Positions 22,401 through 30,403 are shown, counted from the stretch's first letter. The stretch: DNA of 64,000 bases from Cherax quadricarinatus (GCF_038502225.1 NC_091355.1:8964044-9028043); one strand, 5' to 3'. Made by a program: numbers and translations. The notes: a model not told the origin generated them from the letters alone.

Positions 22401-25400
22401 ATGCATTTTAACGCTAACATTTTTGCCTCGACTAACGCTTAAAAAAAACTCGAATAATGATATTCGTTCTCGGGTACCAATTAATATCGTTAGTCAAGGG
22501 TTCACTGTATTGTATTTTAAAATGTTTTTAAGGAAATATTTTTTCCACGTCCTCTTATTATGATGTAAGTGACATAACATTGGATGTAATGACTTTTGCT
22601 GAACTGAAATTTACTCTAGATATTGGCATGAAGATGAATTTGACAAGCCAAAATGATGTAAAGCAGGGTCTGTCCAGTGGCGGCTCCTAGTGCCAGTAAA
22701 ACCTATACTGTTGTACCGCATCAAACTTATGTTTATAATCATTTTTTTTTCCTTGTTTCAACAAAAACATTAAAAATTCGCTTATGAATACATTGAAAAC
22801 AATCTACAACAGATTTTTCCTGTAATATATTTGTCAGTTGCAAATGATTTTAGCATAAGGTTGATTAAGTCGTACGTCTGGCAGTGAGGATCTAGGGGGA
22901 CTGCAGGCTTTTCTTGCCACCCACCCCCTCCATGTTTTAAATACAGGTACTCACACCCATTTTGATCCTCGGACTCACACTCTCTCTTGCATCGATCTCT
23001 CAATCTGCTCTTCCTCCGCCGCATTAGACTTCACTTGGTCTGTTCTTCCGGACTTACATGGCAGCGATCATTTCCCAATCATTCTTACTTCCCCTTCATA
23101 TTCACCACCTCTTCGCATCCCACGCTGGCAATTTGATCAGGCAATTTGGAACCTTTACTCACACCTAACTGTTTTTAGAGAGGTTCCTTCTTCGTCCTCC
23201 ATCGATGAGCGTTTACACCTCTTCTCGTCCTCCGTTTTAACCGCAGCTTCTCATTCTATACCCCAAACTTCGGGCAGGCATTCTCAGAAATGCGTGCCTT
23301 GGTGGTCTCCTGCTTGTGCTCGTGCAATACGTTTGAAACGTGCTGCATGGGGCAGGTACCAGTACAATAGAACCACAGAGAGACTTCTTGATTTTAAGCA
23401 GAAGCGTGCGATCGCTCGCCGTGTCATCCGTGACGCTAAACGCACTTGCTGGCGAGATTGTCTCCACCATCACCTCTGCTTCCTCTATGAGTGCAGTCTG
23501 GAAAAAAGTACGAAAACCGAGTGGTAAATATTCTCCTGACCCGGCTCCTGTTCTGCGGGTTGCCGGTGTTGATATAGCAAACCCACTAGATGTTGCCAAT
23601 GAAATTGGCAATCATCTGGTCCGTATTTCTCAGGGACTCCATCTATGCCTCTCATTTCTTTCCTCAAAGTCTGCCAGAGAGTTAGCACCCTTGGACTTTT
23701 CTTCTCTCAGAGAAGAACAGTATAATGTGCCTTTTACACTTCAAGAACTGGAGGCAACACTCTCAGCTTGCCGATCATCGGCAGCTGGGCCCGACGACAT
23801 TCATATTCGTATGCTGCAACATTTACATCAGTCAGCCCTTGCAGTCCTATTACGCCTTTACAATCTTATTTGGTCACAAGGAGTTCTTCCACAGCTGTGG
23901 AAATCCGCCATTGTTCTCCCTTTCCGCAAACCAGGCACTACGGGACATGAAACCTCCCACTATCGTCCCATTGCTCTTACCAGTGCAGTTTGCAAAGTGA
24001 TGGAACGCCTAGTAAATAGACGTTTAGTGTGGTATTTAGAGACACTTCAGTCTCTCCACTCGTCAATATGGCTTTCGTAAGGGCCGTTCTACCATAGACC
24101 TCTTACTACGCTTGGATACGTATGTTCGTAATGCCTTTGCGAATAACCACTCGGTTATTGCCATATTTTTTGACCTTGAGAAGGCATATGACACAACTTG
24201 GAGGTATAATATTTTAGCCCAAGCCTACTCCTTAGGCCTTCGAGGCAATCTACCATCCTTCCTTAAGAACTTTTTAACTAACAGGCATTTCCGTGTTCGG
24301 GTTAATAATGTGCTCTCCCCGGACTTTATCCAAGCTGAAGGTGTCCCCCAGGGATGTGTTCTGAGCACAACACTTTTTCTCCTTGCTATTAATGATTTGG
24401 CCTCTAGTCTTCCATCAAATATTTGGTCATCACTCTGTGCAGGCGCTGACTGTCACCTTATTACAGTTTCTCTCCAGCATGCAGTCGACTGTGTTTCCAA
24501 TTGGGCCACCACACGTGGGTTTAAATTTTCCAGCACTAAAACCCACCAAATTACTTTCACTAGACGCTCTGTCATCTCCGATCATCCTTTGTACCTCTAT
24601 GGCTCCCGTATCCCTGAACGTGATACAGTCAAGTTTCTGGGCCTACTCTTTGATCGTAGGTTATCCTGGAAACCTCACATTACCTCTCTGAAGGCAACTT
24701 GTCACAGCCGGCTGAACCTTCTTAAAACCCTTGCTCATCTTTCATGGGGAGCTGATCGTCGAACCCTCCTTCGCCTACATTCCACCCTTATCTTATCGAA
24801 ACTTGATTATGGTGACCAGATCTATTCAGCGGCATCTCCTGCTACTCTCTCTAGCCTTAACCCCATTCATCACCAAGGATTACATTTATGCCTTGGTGCT
24901 TTTCGCTCTTCCCCTGTCGAGAGCCTCTATGCAGAAGCGAACGTTCCATCCTTATCCGATCGCCGTGATGCCCATTGCCTTCGCTACTATGTACGCTCTC
25001 ATGATCTCCGCAATCCTTCCATTTATAGAATGGTCACTGATATTAGTAGACATTCTTTATTTGTTCGTCGCCCCTGTTTACTCCGTCTCCTCTCTCTTCG
25101 CCTTCATTCGCTCTTGTCTTCTCTTCAATTACCACCTTTCTATGTACATGTAGCATCTCACTTTTCCCTACCCTCCTGGGAAGTTCCAGCTGTTCGAGTC
25201 TGTTCTTTCTCTCTCCCTTGCTTGAAAGCCCAACTGTCTACGGTCGCTTCCTGCTTTCTTTTTCTTGACCACTTTCACTCTCATTCTCATGCCATTGCTG
25301 TGTACACAGATGGCTCTAAGTCTTCTGACGGCGTAGGATTCGCAGCAGTGTTTCCGGACAGCGTCGTACAAGGGCATTTACTATCTTCGGCTAGTATTTT

Positions 25401-27729
25401 TACTGCTGAATTGTATGCCATCCTTACAGCACTTATCCGTATTGCATCTATGCCTGTGTCATCATTTGTGGTTGTCTCAGACTCCCTTAGTGCTTTACAG
25501 GCTATACAGAAATTTGATACACCTCACCCCTTAGTCCTCCGTATCCAACTTTGGCTACGCCGTGTCTTTACCAAGCATAAAGATATTGTTTTTTGTTGGG
25601 TCCCTGGTCATGTTGACGTACAGGGCAATGAACAGGCAGACACTGCTGCGCGGTCAGCAGTACATGACCTACCAGTTTCATGTAGAGGTATTCCATTTAC
25701 GGACTATTTTGCTGCAATATCTTCCCAACTTCACACCCGTTGGCAACAACGTTGGTCTACGATGCTCGGCAACAAACTTCAATCTATTAAACCGAGTATA
25801 GGTTACTGGCCGTCTTCTTATCACCAGTGTCGAGGTTGGGAGACTACTCTCTCCCGTCTTTGCATTGGCCATACTCGTCTTACTCATGGACATCTCATGG
25901 AGAGGCGCCCTGCTCCTCTCTGTGAGAATTGTCAAGTTCCATTATCAGTCAGCCACATTCTGTTGGACTGCCCACTTTATCAACGAGCACGCAGAATTTA
26001 CCTCCGTCGTCGTCGTCTTCGCTCTGCTGCTCTCTCTCTACCTTCCCTTCTTGCTGATGGACCCACCTTTCATCCAGACTCTCTCATTGACTTTTTGACA
26101 ACAACCGACTTACTTCACAAATTCTGATACCTTCAGCCCTTTCTACTTCAATCTCTTGCTACCCTCTACCCCCGTACTATCCCCTGCCCCTCTGTTTTCT
26201 GTAACCTACTGATCATCCCTCCTCCCTTCTGCCATCCAATACCCTCGCTTCCTTCCCTACCCTGCAGCGCTGTATAGCCCTTGTGGCTTAGCGCTTCTTT
26301 TTGATTATAATAATAATAGGGGGACTGCAGCTCCTATGGACGAGCCACCACTGGGTCTGATTATACATAACCACGCAGGAAGACTCCAGATGCCTCTCTG
26401 CGAGGACTGTCAGTACTACCTGGAGGGTGTTCTGGGGGTCAACACCCCTGCTGCCTGGTTCATGACCAGGCCTTTCTTTTATATCAAAGCACATGTGTAT
26501 AACCCCAAGATGCATTCCTCTTGCTGCTTTCTTCAACAGTTCCACCTCTGAAGTTTTTTATTGTGCACGTTTTCTAATCCATAATTCCACTGATGCCCAC
26601 CAAGTTCACATTTGCATTACCACAGCACTATGAGCCATGAGAGTTTAGTGCCTATTTACTTTTGTACAATGTGAAGGAAACAGCATAGGAATATTTTGAT
26701 TGGATATGGCTTGAGTGGAAAACTAATCCTTTTCATTTCCTAATGATACTGTACATCATTATTTCCTTACCTCTGTTGCATAGCTTGCTTTGAACTTTTA
26801 TCTCTGGAACTTCATACACAGGGTTTGGTGGTTATATGGACTAGCATGGCACTAACAGCAACAGCTTGGTTGACAAAACACTCAACATGGAAGATTCACC
26901 AAGGCTGTGCTGGTAGGATAGAAAAACCCCTCGAAATTGGTCAAAGGTATACCAGAATTCTTAACATTACTTGTCAAGGAATCCTTGGCTTGAAGGCATG
27001 TATAGTTGCATTATAATTATTAGAAAAAGAAAAATACGAAGAATAAATATAGCAAACTGGTTCTGCCAAAAACTGTAGCTATGAGGGAAGTTCCTTGATG
27101 CTGGTGAGGGACTTTTGATCTAAGGAATTGGACCTGCCCATAACTTCCTTGGGTCGAACCTGATTACCACCCATTTCCCCAAGTGCTGTGTGACCCAGTG
27201 GATTTAGTGATTGCACCAATGAATATAATGTGCAGCCATAGATATTAAGTGTTCTAGTCAAGTGTTTTGCCTTTTCTACCATATATCTTTGTTGTCTAAT
27301 ATGTTTTTTGTTGCAGATCCTCATAGAAGACCAGGCAGCTACGTTCCACCTGACTGCAGGTTCAGGCCCAGTTTACATCAGTGGCACACACCAAACAGAA
27401 ACTAACATCATTGGTGAAGATGATATGGACGACTTACCTGATGAAGGTGAAGAAGAAGAGGAGGAGGAGGATGAGGTGGTGGATTCACCAGTAAGTTTTA
27501 AACGGGTTCTTTGCAGCCTTCGCCATAATGCAAAATTCATCATTTGTCTTATTTGTTTGAGCAGTTATTGTTGTCAATGCCTATTTTTCATTTGTTTTGG
27601 CAAAACTTTTATACAAATAATGTTTTTGGTCAGTTCTAATACAATTTAGATTTGTATAAATAATAATTTTAAGTGTTACCTAATTTGCTTCTATTTCTTT
27701 TTCAGCCAAAGAAGAAGTCGAAGAAGTAG
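7368..27729 (+). CDS. Nlp: nucleoplasmin-like histone chaperone, five exons
   Basis: Join of 7368-7401, 9254-9357, 9534-9668, 27317-27490 and 27706-27729: 471 nt, 156 residues plus stop. The family forms pentameric or decameric chaperones that bind H2A-H2B and remodel chromatin in eggs and nuclei. Seen here: the N-terminal SFVWGVTL start of the core domain, the GSGPVYISGTH strand typical of the family, an acidic A2-type tract (GEEEEEEEDE) at residues ~136-145 and a basic C-terminus PPKKKSKK that fits a nuclear signal. All joins keep frame and the acceptors are AG. Donors are GT except exon 3, which ends GAT then GCAAGT. Two in-frame ATGs exist, at 7368 (CCACC context) and 7380; I chose the first. 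Intron lengths are 1852, 176, 17648 and 215 bp, and intron 3 is full of transposons. The length suits the short arthropod Nlp proteins. Confidence 0.92.
7402..8588. other. Nlp intron 1, first part
   Basis: Intronic sequence with no gene or clear repeat. A MITE lies in the second part of the same intron. Confidence 0.6.
8589..8885. mobile_element. TA-flanked MITE, CAGGAGGGCCC family, short copy
   Basis: Terminal inverted repeats CAGGAGGGCCCAGCTTTACA and, reversed at the right end, CAGGAGGGCCCTGCTTATAC, flanked by TA on both sides. 297 bp, no coding capacity. Same family as the long element at 14570-16302. The TA target suggests Tc1/mariner/pogo-type mobilisation. Confidence 0.85.
9254..9357 (+). 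CDS. Nlp: Nlp coding exon 2
   Basis: Acceptor TTACTCAG, donor CAG/GTAAAG. Encodes VTLDAAHKEQKWEG through TLSVRQ, the first strands of the core, after completing the split glycine of exon 1. Ends in phase 0. Confidence 0.93.
9534..9668 (+). CDS. Nlp: Nlp coding exon 3 with GC donor
   Basis: Acceptor TTTTACAG. Encodes VVLSAAAKEGEVNVVELEV through AKAGGSYVTNVD (45 codons, phase 0). The reading frame fits best if it ends at GAT before GCAAGT: joined to exon 4 this gives NVDILIED with the spacing known for fly Nlp. A GT donor six bases earlier would also keep frame but drops two residues. Confidence 0.88.
9790..9925 (+). mobile_element. mini-I copy in Nlp intron 3
   Basis: Shows GTGCCTTGATG, GAAGGGCTCGTGAGCTAAAG, CCTTGGATCAGACCTCATTA in order, as in the mini-I head and body. 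The 3' tail is missing. Confidence 0.6.
10028..10086 (-). mobile_element. CR1-like 3' tail module
   Basis: Reversed copy of the terminal module at 44395-44455: ACCTGGAGAAGGTTTCGGG, then GTCCCCGAGG and GAGACCAGGC. It interrupts the RTE-like remnant. Confidence 0.6.
10406..10470 (-). mobile_element. CR1-like 3' tail module
   Basis: Second reversed module: TTACTTGGAGAGGGTTTCAG, then GGGGTCAACGCCCCCG (a hairpin) and GATCAGGCCTCG. Confidence 0.65.
10850..11045 (-). mobile_element. RTE-like LINE 3' tail, reverse
   Basis: Reversed 3' UTR: CAAGTCGGCCGTCTCCCACC, GAGGCAGGGTGACCC, CAAAGAGAAAATAC, CATTCAACACATTCACC, GCAGAGGTGCTCAGAACAC. The same order is seen at 17443-17600 and, in the other direction, at 16800-16935 and 40688-40835. 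Confidence 0.8.
11046..13556 (+). mobile_element. RTE-like LINE, copy A, 5'-truncated
   Basis: Begins inside the endonuclease (DISDHFLVVATLRVKGRW at ~11110-11165), contains a full RT frame and ends with the family 3' UTR (GGGCCACCCTGCCTTGGTGG) and an AATAAAAAATAAAAA tail. The best-preserved copy of its family in the window. The RTE clade is my reading of its RT motifs and compact 3' UTR. Confidence 0.85.
11521..13311 (+). CDS. RTE-like LINE reverse transcriptase, 596 codons open
   Basis: Reverse transcriptase and C-terminal domain of a non-LTR retrotransposon; the family copies its RNA at nicked DNA ends. Fingers NYRGISLLSVPGKVY at ~165, motif A FMDLEKAYDRVD at ~233, motif B RQGCVMSLWLFN at ~292 (sister copies have SPWLFN, so one change), catalytic LLFADDTVL at ~340, thumb and FRYLGVDVSADG at ~404, C-terminal HVERTERNR and DFQQACVSVFDRSEW. 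The frame has no stops. The upstream endonuclease is truncated and a frameshift precedes 11521, since the family reads ANERVGE across it. So the element is incomplete despite an open RT. It lies in Nlp intron 3, sense to the host gene. Confidence 0.85.
   Translation: MGEVLSTNFVENKKKFWSEINKLRKPREQMDLSVKNRRGELLNGELEVLGRWREYFEELLNVDEDREAVILCIGQGGITSCRSEEEPVVRVGEVREAVGKMKGGKAAGIDGIKIEMLKAGGDIVLEWLVQLFDKCMEEGKVPRDWQRACIVPLYKGKGDKRECKNYRGISLLSVPGKVYGRVVIERIKSKTENRIADEQGGFRKGRGCVDQVFTVKHISEQYLDKAKEVFVAFMDLEKAYDRVDSGAMWQMLQVYGIGGRLLKAVKSFYEDSEAQVRVCRKVGNYFPVKVGLRQGCVMSLWLFNIFIDGVVREVNARVLAIGVELKDKESHIKWELSQLLFADDTVLLGDSEEKLQRLVDEFGRVCKRRKLKVNTGKSKVMRITKRLGGERLDIRLEGESMEEVNVFRYLGVDVSADGSMKDEVNHRIDEGKRVSGALRSLWRQRTLSLEAKREMYESIVLPTLLYGCEAWVMNVAARRRLEAVEMSCLRAMCGVNIMQRIRSLEVRRRCGITKTVVQRAEERLLRWFGHVERTERNRVTSRVYQSVVEGRRGRGLPRKGWREGVKEVLCARGLDFQQACVSVFDRSEWRQIVFNT
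13589..14551 (+). mobile_element. pogo/Tigger DNA transposon, internally deleted
   Basis: Terminal inverted repeats CAGTGGTCCCTCAATAATCG and its reverse at 14531-14551, flanked by TA duplications. Both flanks are CGTATAAAAATATATA repeats, so it landed in that array. 963 bp against ~2.5 kb for complete Tigger elements. Confidence 0.9.
13889..14320 (+). pseudogene. Tigger transposase N-terminus, truncated
   Basis: 143 codons from MAPKKAPSAKPL. An N-terminal Psq-type helix-turn-helix (IIEQYDSGIRVGELARMY, then HSTISSI) is followed by the CENP-B-type second DNA-binding domain (VEKLLLVWINEKQL, ICEKARQLHEDL). The frame stops just after the FKANK segment, so the whole DDE catalytic domain is absent. 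It can at most bind DNA. Confidence 0.85.
14858..15440. repeat. ~194-bp tandem repeat, three units
   Basis: AAATGTCGTATATTACGGTA starts at 14868 (there TTACGTTA), 15061 and 15256, giving periods of 193 and 195 bp. Each unit continues with TTCATTAATCCATCCATGAT and TATAATAAACACGAT. The third unit is the most diverged. Confidence 0.9.
15508..15632 (-). mobile_element. L2-like LINE 3' tail
   Basis: GTAAGTAAGTTTATTCAGG, ATACAGTTACATAGATTATC, AACCTAGGATAACCC and GTGACTTATTTCCATTG match the reversed end of the LINE at 60415-62018. Confidence 0.85.
16303..16515. repeat. 16-bp CGTATAAAAATATATA array
   Basis: About 12 direct repeats of CGTATAAAAATATATA with variants CGTTTCAAAATATATA and CATATAAAAATATGTA. 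The same unit occurs in short runs at 11025-11046, 13562-13587 and 14552-14569, beside other element ends. Confidence 0.9.
16531..16938 (+). mobile_element. RTE-like LINE, 5'-truncated 3' end
   Basis: Starts in the last codons (GGACTTCCAGCAAGCGTGCG, GTGAATGGAGACGAATGG) and runs through the family 3' UTR to GACTTGTTGAAAAAAAAAAA. Only about 400 bp of the element was copied. Confidence 0.85.
16939..17412. other. unclassified repeat-like segment between two LINE tails
   Basis: Contains GTATCCCACCGAGACGGGGT, GGCCCTAGAGG and CCCGGCATTTTAGTTGCCTC. The first resembles the RTE-like tail word CCCACCGAGGCAGGGTGACC, so part may be a related 3' UTR. No coding frame of note; the rest is not recognised. 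Confidence 0.4.
17915..19473 (-). pseudogene. RTE-like LINE reverse transcriptase, copy B
   Basis: Three frame segments (19473-19174, 19067-18663, 18640-17915) cover NKLRKPRESMDLSVKNR, CKNYRGISLLSIPGKVYG, FMDLEKAYDRVD, VGLRQGCVMSPWLFN and QLLFADDTVLMG. The catalytic FADD is kept. Frame breaks near 19170, 19070 and 18660 inactivate it. Confidence 0.85.
19529..19717. mobile_element. 189-bp TA-flanked MITE, pogo-like ends
   Basis: CAGTGGACCCCCGCATAACG at the left and CGTTAACCGGGGGTCCACTG at the right, with TA on both sides. The left end is close to the Tigger ends (CAGTGGACCCTCGACC), so a pogo transposase could mobilise it. It interrupts RTE-like copy B. Confidence 0.9.
20179..20760. mobile_element. 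tRNA-like SINE composite with inverted head
   Basis: A tRNA-like head (A-box-like TGGTCTAGTGGCTAACGC, B box GGTTCAATCCC) occurs at 20401 and 20673 in direct order, 272 bp apart. A third, inverted head at 20182-20277 is the reverse complement of 20425-20521 over about 96 bp, forming a large hairpin. The whole block is flanked by an 11-bp duplication ACTTTCATTAC (20168-20178, 20761-20771), so it came in as one unit. These are not functional tRNA genes. Confidence 0.8.
20875..22151 (+). mobile_element. pogo/Tigger DNA transposon, internally deleted, nested
   Basis: TIRs CAGTGGACCCTCGACCAACG and, reversed at the right, CAGTGGACCCTCGACTAACG, with TA duplications. 1277 bp. Confidence 0.92.
21124..21891 (+). 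pseudogene. Tigger transposase lacking the DDE core
   Basis: The frame opens at 21169, but the natural start at 21124 reads ATTGGCCCC where the sister copy has ATGGCTCC: one inserted T kills the initiator. Present: helix-turn-helix (IIGKYENGVRVSKLARLY), CENP-B-type domain through GWFERFKNRSGIHSVIRHGE, then QVFNCD with the first catalytic Asp. That is joined directly to the C-terminal VKHFRNVIKEREVQASMD, so the remaining DDE domain has been deleted in frame. Confidence 0.85.
22349..22507. mobile_element. Tigger-derived MITE with damaged left end
   Basis: CCCTCGACCAACGATGGCAT at left, ATATCGTTAGTCAAGGG and TTCACTG at right, TA outside. The outermost left bases (AAGGCTC) no longer match CAGTGGA. 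It sits at the 5' edge of RTE-like copy B. Confidence 0.7.
22508..22674. other. Nlp intron 3, nothing recognised
   Basis: AT-rich sequence between a MITE and the hAT-like MITE; no feature seen. Confidence 0.5.
22907..26316 (+). mobile_element. I-like LINE, copy 1, 5'-truncated
   Basis: Flanked by an exact 14-bp duplication TAGGGGGACTGCAG (22893-22906 and 26317-26330). Starts in the endonuclease region and ends CTTTTTGATTATAATAATAA, the (TAA)n end usual for the I clade. The last 50 bp (CTGTATAGCCCTTGTGGC, TTAGCGCTTC) recur at the end of every mini-I. Confidence 0.93.
22965..26127 (+). pseudogene. I-like LINE ORF2: endonuclease end, RT, RNase H
   Basis: Endonuclease tail at ~22965-23280 with breaks, RT fingers at 23340-24080 (ACRSSAAGPDDIH, HYRPIALTSAVCKVMERL), then an open stretch of 671 codons from 24112. 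That holds motif A (IFFDLEKAYDTTW), motif B (EGVPQGCVLSTTLF), an RNase H domain (YTDGSKSSDG, TAELYAI, VVSDSLSAL, GNEQADTAA; the D-E-D-D residues are present) and a C-terminal CX2CX8HX4C knuckle (CENCQVPLSVSHILLDC). The RT catalytic box is missing: SSLCAGADC stands where copy 2 has SSLYVDDFAIACAGADC. Frameshifts near 23340 and 24085. Confidence 0.9.
26415..26472 (-). mobile_element. CR1-like 3' tail module
   Basis: ACCTGGAGGGTGTTCTGGG, GGTCAACACCCC and CATGACCAGGCC match the reversed terminal module of 44395-44455, here decayed. Confidence 0.55.
26473..27084. other. Nlp intron 3, end part
   Basis: No gene or clear repeat was seen. A frame at 26825-27016 has no recognisable content. Confidence 0.5.
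27085..27215 (+). mobile_element. mini-I copy
   Basis: GGAAGTTCCTTGATGCTGGT, GATCTAAGGAATTGGACC, CTTGGGTCGAACCTGATTAC, AGTGCTGTGTGACC in order; the tail is degraded. Located 100 bp before Nlp exon 4. Confidence 0.8.
27317..27490 (+). CDS. Nlp: Nlp coding exon 4
   Basis: Acceptor TTGTTGCAG, donor CCA/GTAAGT. Encodes ILIEDQAATFHLTAGSGPVY, ISGTHQTE and the acidic tract DEGEEEEEEEDEVVDSP (58 codons, phase 0 at both ends). The GSGPVYISG strand is the clearest family mark in the gene. Confidence 0.95.
27706..27729 (+). CDS. Nlp: Nlp terminal coding exon 5
   Basis: Acceptor TTTTTCAG, then CCAAAGAAGAAGTCGAAGAA and TAG at 27727. Encodes PKKKSKK, a basic tail that fits a nuclear import signal. Confidence 0.9.
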   Translation, partial: PKKKSKK

Positions 27730-27826
27730 AGACGGATGTTTGAATTGTCACAGCTTCACAACATTGCCATGTTTTCTATAGCTTAAAAGATGTGATTCAA
27801 GATGTGTGTGTGTGCATGATTGATTA

Positions 27827-27832
27827 AATAAA
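27827..27832 (+). terminator. Nlp polyadenylation signal
   Basis: AATAAA about 100 bp after the stop codon, following a GT-rich stretch. Fits a short 3' UTR. Confidence 0.75.
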
Positions 27833-28059
27833 CAAGAAAAATGGCCAGTTATTAATTTTTCTTTTATTCTTTAGTTTTGACAAAATATAAAACTTATGGC
27901 AGTGGGAATGTTTTTATATGAATTTGTTTCTTAAATATAACTAATTCAAATTGCCAAATCGTAAATAGTTTTAGCAGGATAATGATGACATTAAATTTTT
28001 ATTGTAGGATGGTGGGTCGTGTTCCAATGTAGTGCAAAGTTATTCAAAAGGCTGAGCAT

Positions 28060-30209
28060 TAGGTGGTGCCCCTTCAGTGGGGGCCCCTTGTTGTGGTGAA
28101 GGGCTCTTGATCTGAGGAAGTAGTCAGTTTAGTCCTTTCCTCGTATCAAACCTGAATACCCCCTCCCTGCCTTTTTTTTTTTATTTATTTATTTTACATT
28201 GTAATTGCAATGTAACAGTTTATGATTTGGAATTAGTTAAGTGTGAAATAAGGCTGATGGATTACAAAGTGCTTTAATTGCATTGTAATGATTTTTGTAG
28301 TATGCAAGTAATTCATGACAACTAGTTGGTAAGGGTAGTAAATTGTAATAATAGCAAATTGATGTCAACATGTTTTCAAAGCACCAGATAACCACTGTTC
28401 TTGTGCTTTTTAAATCTTATAAATCAAATAGAGGTGGTGCTTTATTATTTTTTTTATTAAAATACCTTTTATATATATAGCACAAGTTCATTTTTGGAGC
28501 AAAACCTCTCAAGGGAGGGTCCTTGATGCCAGTGAGGGCTCTTGATCCAAGGAGTTGAACTAGCCCTCCCCATCCTTGGATCAAGCCTGATTGCCTCCTA
28601 TTCCCCAGGTGCTGTATGACTTAGGGGTTTAGCACTTCCCTAAATATCTAGAACAAACATTTGATTATATTTATTGTAAAAAATCAGTTAAGTGTTTATA
28701 AAATGGATGCTATGTCTAGAAGACATGAGCAGTTAGCTGAGGAATTTACCAGGAGGGTAGCAGTGTTGGTTTATAGTACAGTACATTCTCAGTATTGAAC
28801 ATTCTTTTTGCTACACCTTGGGGGGACTTGCAATATTAAATATTGCATGGGCTATAGCATTGGAAAGATAAAACCTGCAATAACTATGTACAATGTTTGC
28901 TCATCCTTAATTGTCTTTTTGGGACAGGTGGATTGCTGTGTTAATGACTTAACTGTTCAGCTTAATGTAATCCCACGTGACAAATTTTATACCTACTGAA
29001 CTATCCTTGAAGGTCGAGTGCTTTGTGAATACAATAAACCTGCTCTTTGTGGTAATTAAGGTTGATTCTCCACCTGCTCCTTGGGTAATCTAGAGCAAAG
29101 ATAGAATTAGCTTTGTAATGATTGCTGGTATGCCATACACAATCCTCATTGTCGTCTTTCTGAACCCTAGCTTGCTTTGATTCTGGCTTGGTACTGTATT
29201 CTCATTCTTCATAGTTCATCCCCTCAAGGAAGGTTCCTTGATGCTGGTGAGGGGCTCTTGATCTAAGGAATTGGATCTGCTCCAGTTCCCTGAATTAAAC
29301 ATGAATACCTTTCACATCCCTCCATAGTTGCTGTATAATCCTATGGGCTTAACTCTTCTCTCATGATTATAATAATCTTAATAGTTCATGTCTCCTTTTG
29401 AGGGGAGTGCTTCTCAATAAAAGGCTCTTAATTCAGAGAACTTGAGCTGCTCTGTCCTTCACTGAGTGCCTCGATGCTGATGAGGCTCTCTGAGGAATGT
29501 TTCCCTCAAGGGTGGTTCCTCAATGCTGGTGAGGGGCTCTTGATTTAGGGAATTTATTCTGTCCTCCAGTTCCCTGAATTGAGCCTGAATACCTTCCATC
29601 CCCTCCCCCCACATGTGGTGTATAATCCTATGGGTTTAGTGCTCCCCATAATTATAATTTGAGGAATTTTACTTTATTCTTTTTTTTCCTTTGATTGCCT
29701 TTCATTCCCGAGGCACTAGGATCCCTACGAGTTTAGTTTTTTTTTTTTTTTTTTTTTTGGTACAAGATGAGGACTGCAATGCTATTTTATCATTACCTTG
29801 TTCCTACTTGCCATTAATGAATTTCCTTCATTTATTTGGCCATCTCTGTAGCTGATTTTTAGAGTTCGAGTTTGTGCTGACTGACCATGGTGCTAGTGAG
29901 AGGGCTCATTATCTAGGAAATTGGATCTGTGCTCTAATTCACTGAATGCGTTCCATCCCCTCTTCCTCTACAGGTGCTGTCTAATCTCTTGAGTTTAGCG
30001 CTCCCCCATAATAGTAATGTGTTTGACTGTAAACTCGTAGTAATCCCTCCAATTTTCTGTTGATCATGCTTCCTTAAGAAAGGTTCCTTGATGCTGGTGA
30101 GGGGCTCTTAAACTAAGGAATTTGACCAATGCCACAATTCTTTCAATTAAACTTGAATGTCTTCCATTTCCCCAGGCCCTTTATGACCCCTATGGGTTAA
30201 GCTCCCCAA
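28060..30209 (+). mobile_element. cluster of seven mini-I copies, all + strand
   Basis: Copies at about 28066-28170, 28504-28665, 29218-29378, 29396-29500 (partial), 29502-29665, 29880-30018 and 30068-30209. Each shows TTCCTTGATGCTGGTGAGGG-type heads and most keep a tail of the GTTTAGCGCTCCCC plus ATAAT type. All lie in the same direction just downstream of Nlp; spacers are AT-rich with a long T run at 29738-29758. The last copy carries the LINE at 30210 in its tail. Confidence 0.85.
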
Positions 30210-30403
30210 TTATTATTATAATCAAAAAGAAGTGCTAAGCCACAAGGGCTATACAGCGCTGCAGGGCAGGAAGGAAGCGAGGGCATCAGGTGGCGAAAGG
30301 GAGATGGATGAGTAATAGGTTACGGATAGCAGTGGATGGTGAAAGGGTAAAGGGCAGCAAGAGACTGAACTAGAAAGGGGTGAGGGGAGTGCGAAAGGTA
30401 TCA

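Larger units (their letters stand above)
22675..26353. mobile_element. hAT-like MITE interrupted by an I-like LINE
   Basis: Left end CAGTGGCGGCTCCTAG, right end GGACGAGCCACCACTG, which pair as an imperfect inverted repeat (CAGTGGCGGCTC against CAGTGGTGGCTC). The flanks are GGTCTGTC (22667-22674) and GGTCTGAT (26354-26361), a 6/8 match to an 8-bp target duplication expected for hAT. Without the LINE the element is about 255 bp and non-coding. Confidence 0.7.

Noticed and set aside
24112..26127. Long 671-codon frame as a host gene
   Set aside because: RT and RNase H motifs, a (TAA)n end and a 14-bp duplication show it is a LINE.
28808..28999. 63-codon frame as a small gene
   Set aside because: No domain, no splice or promoter context, and spacer-like composition between mini-I copies.
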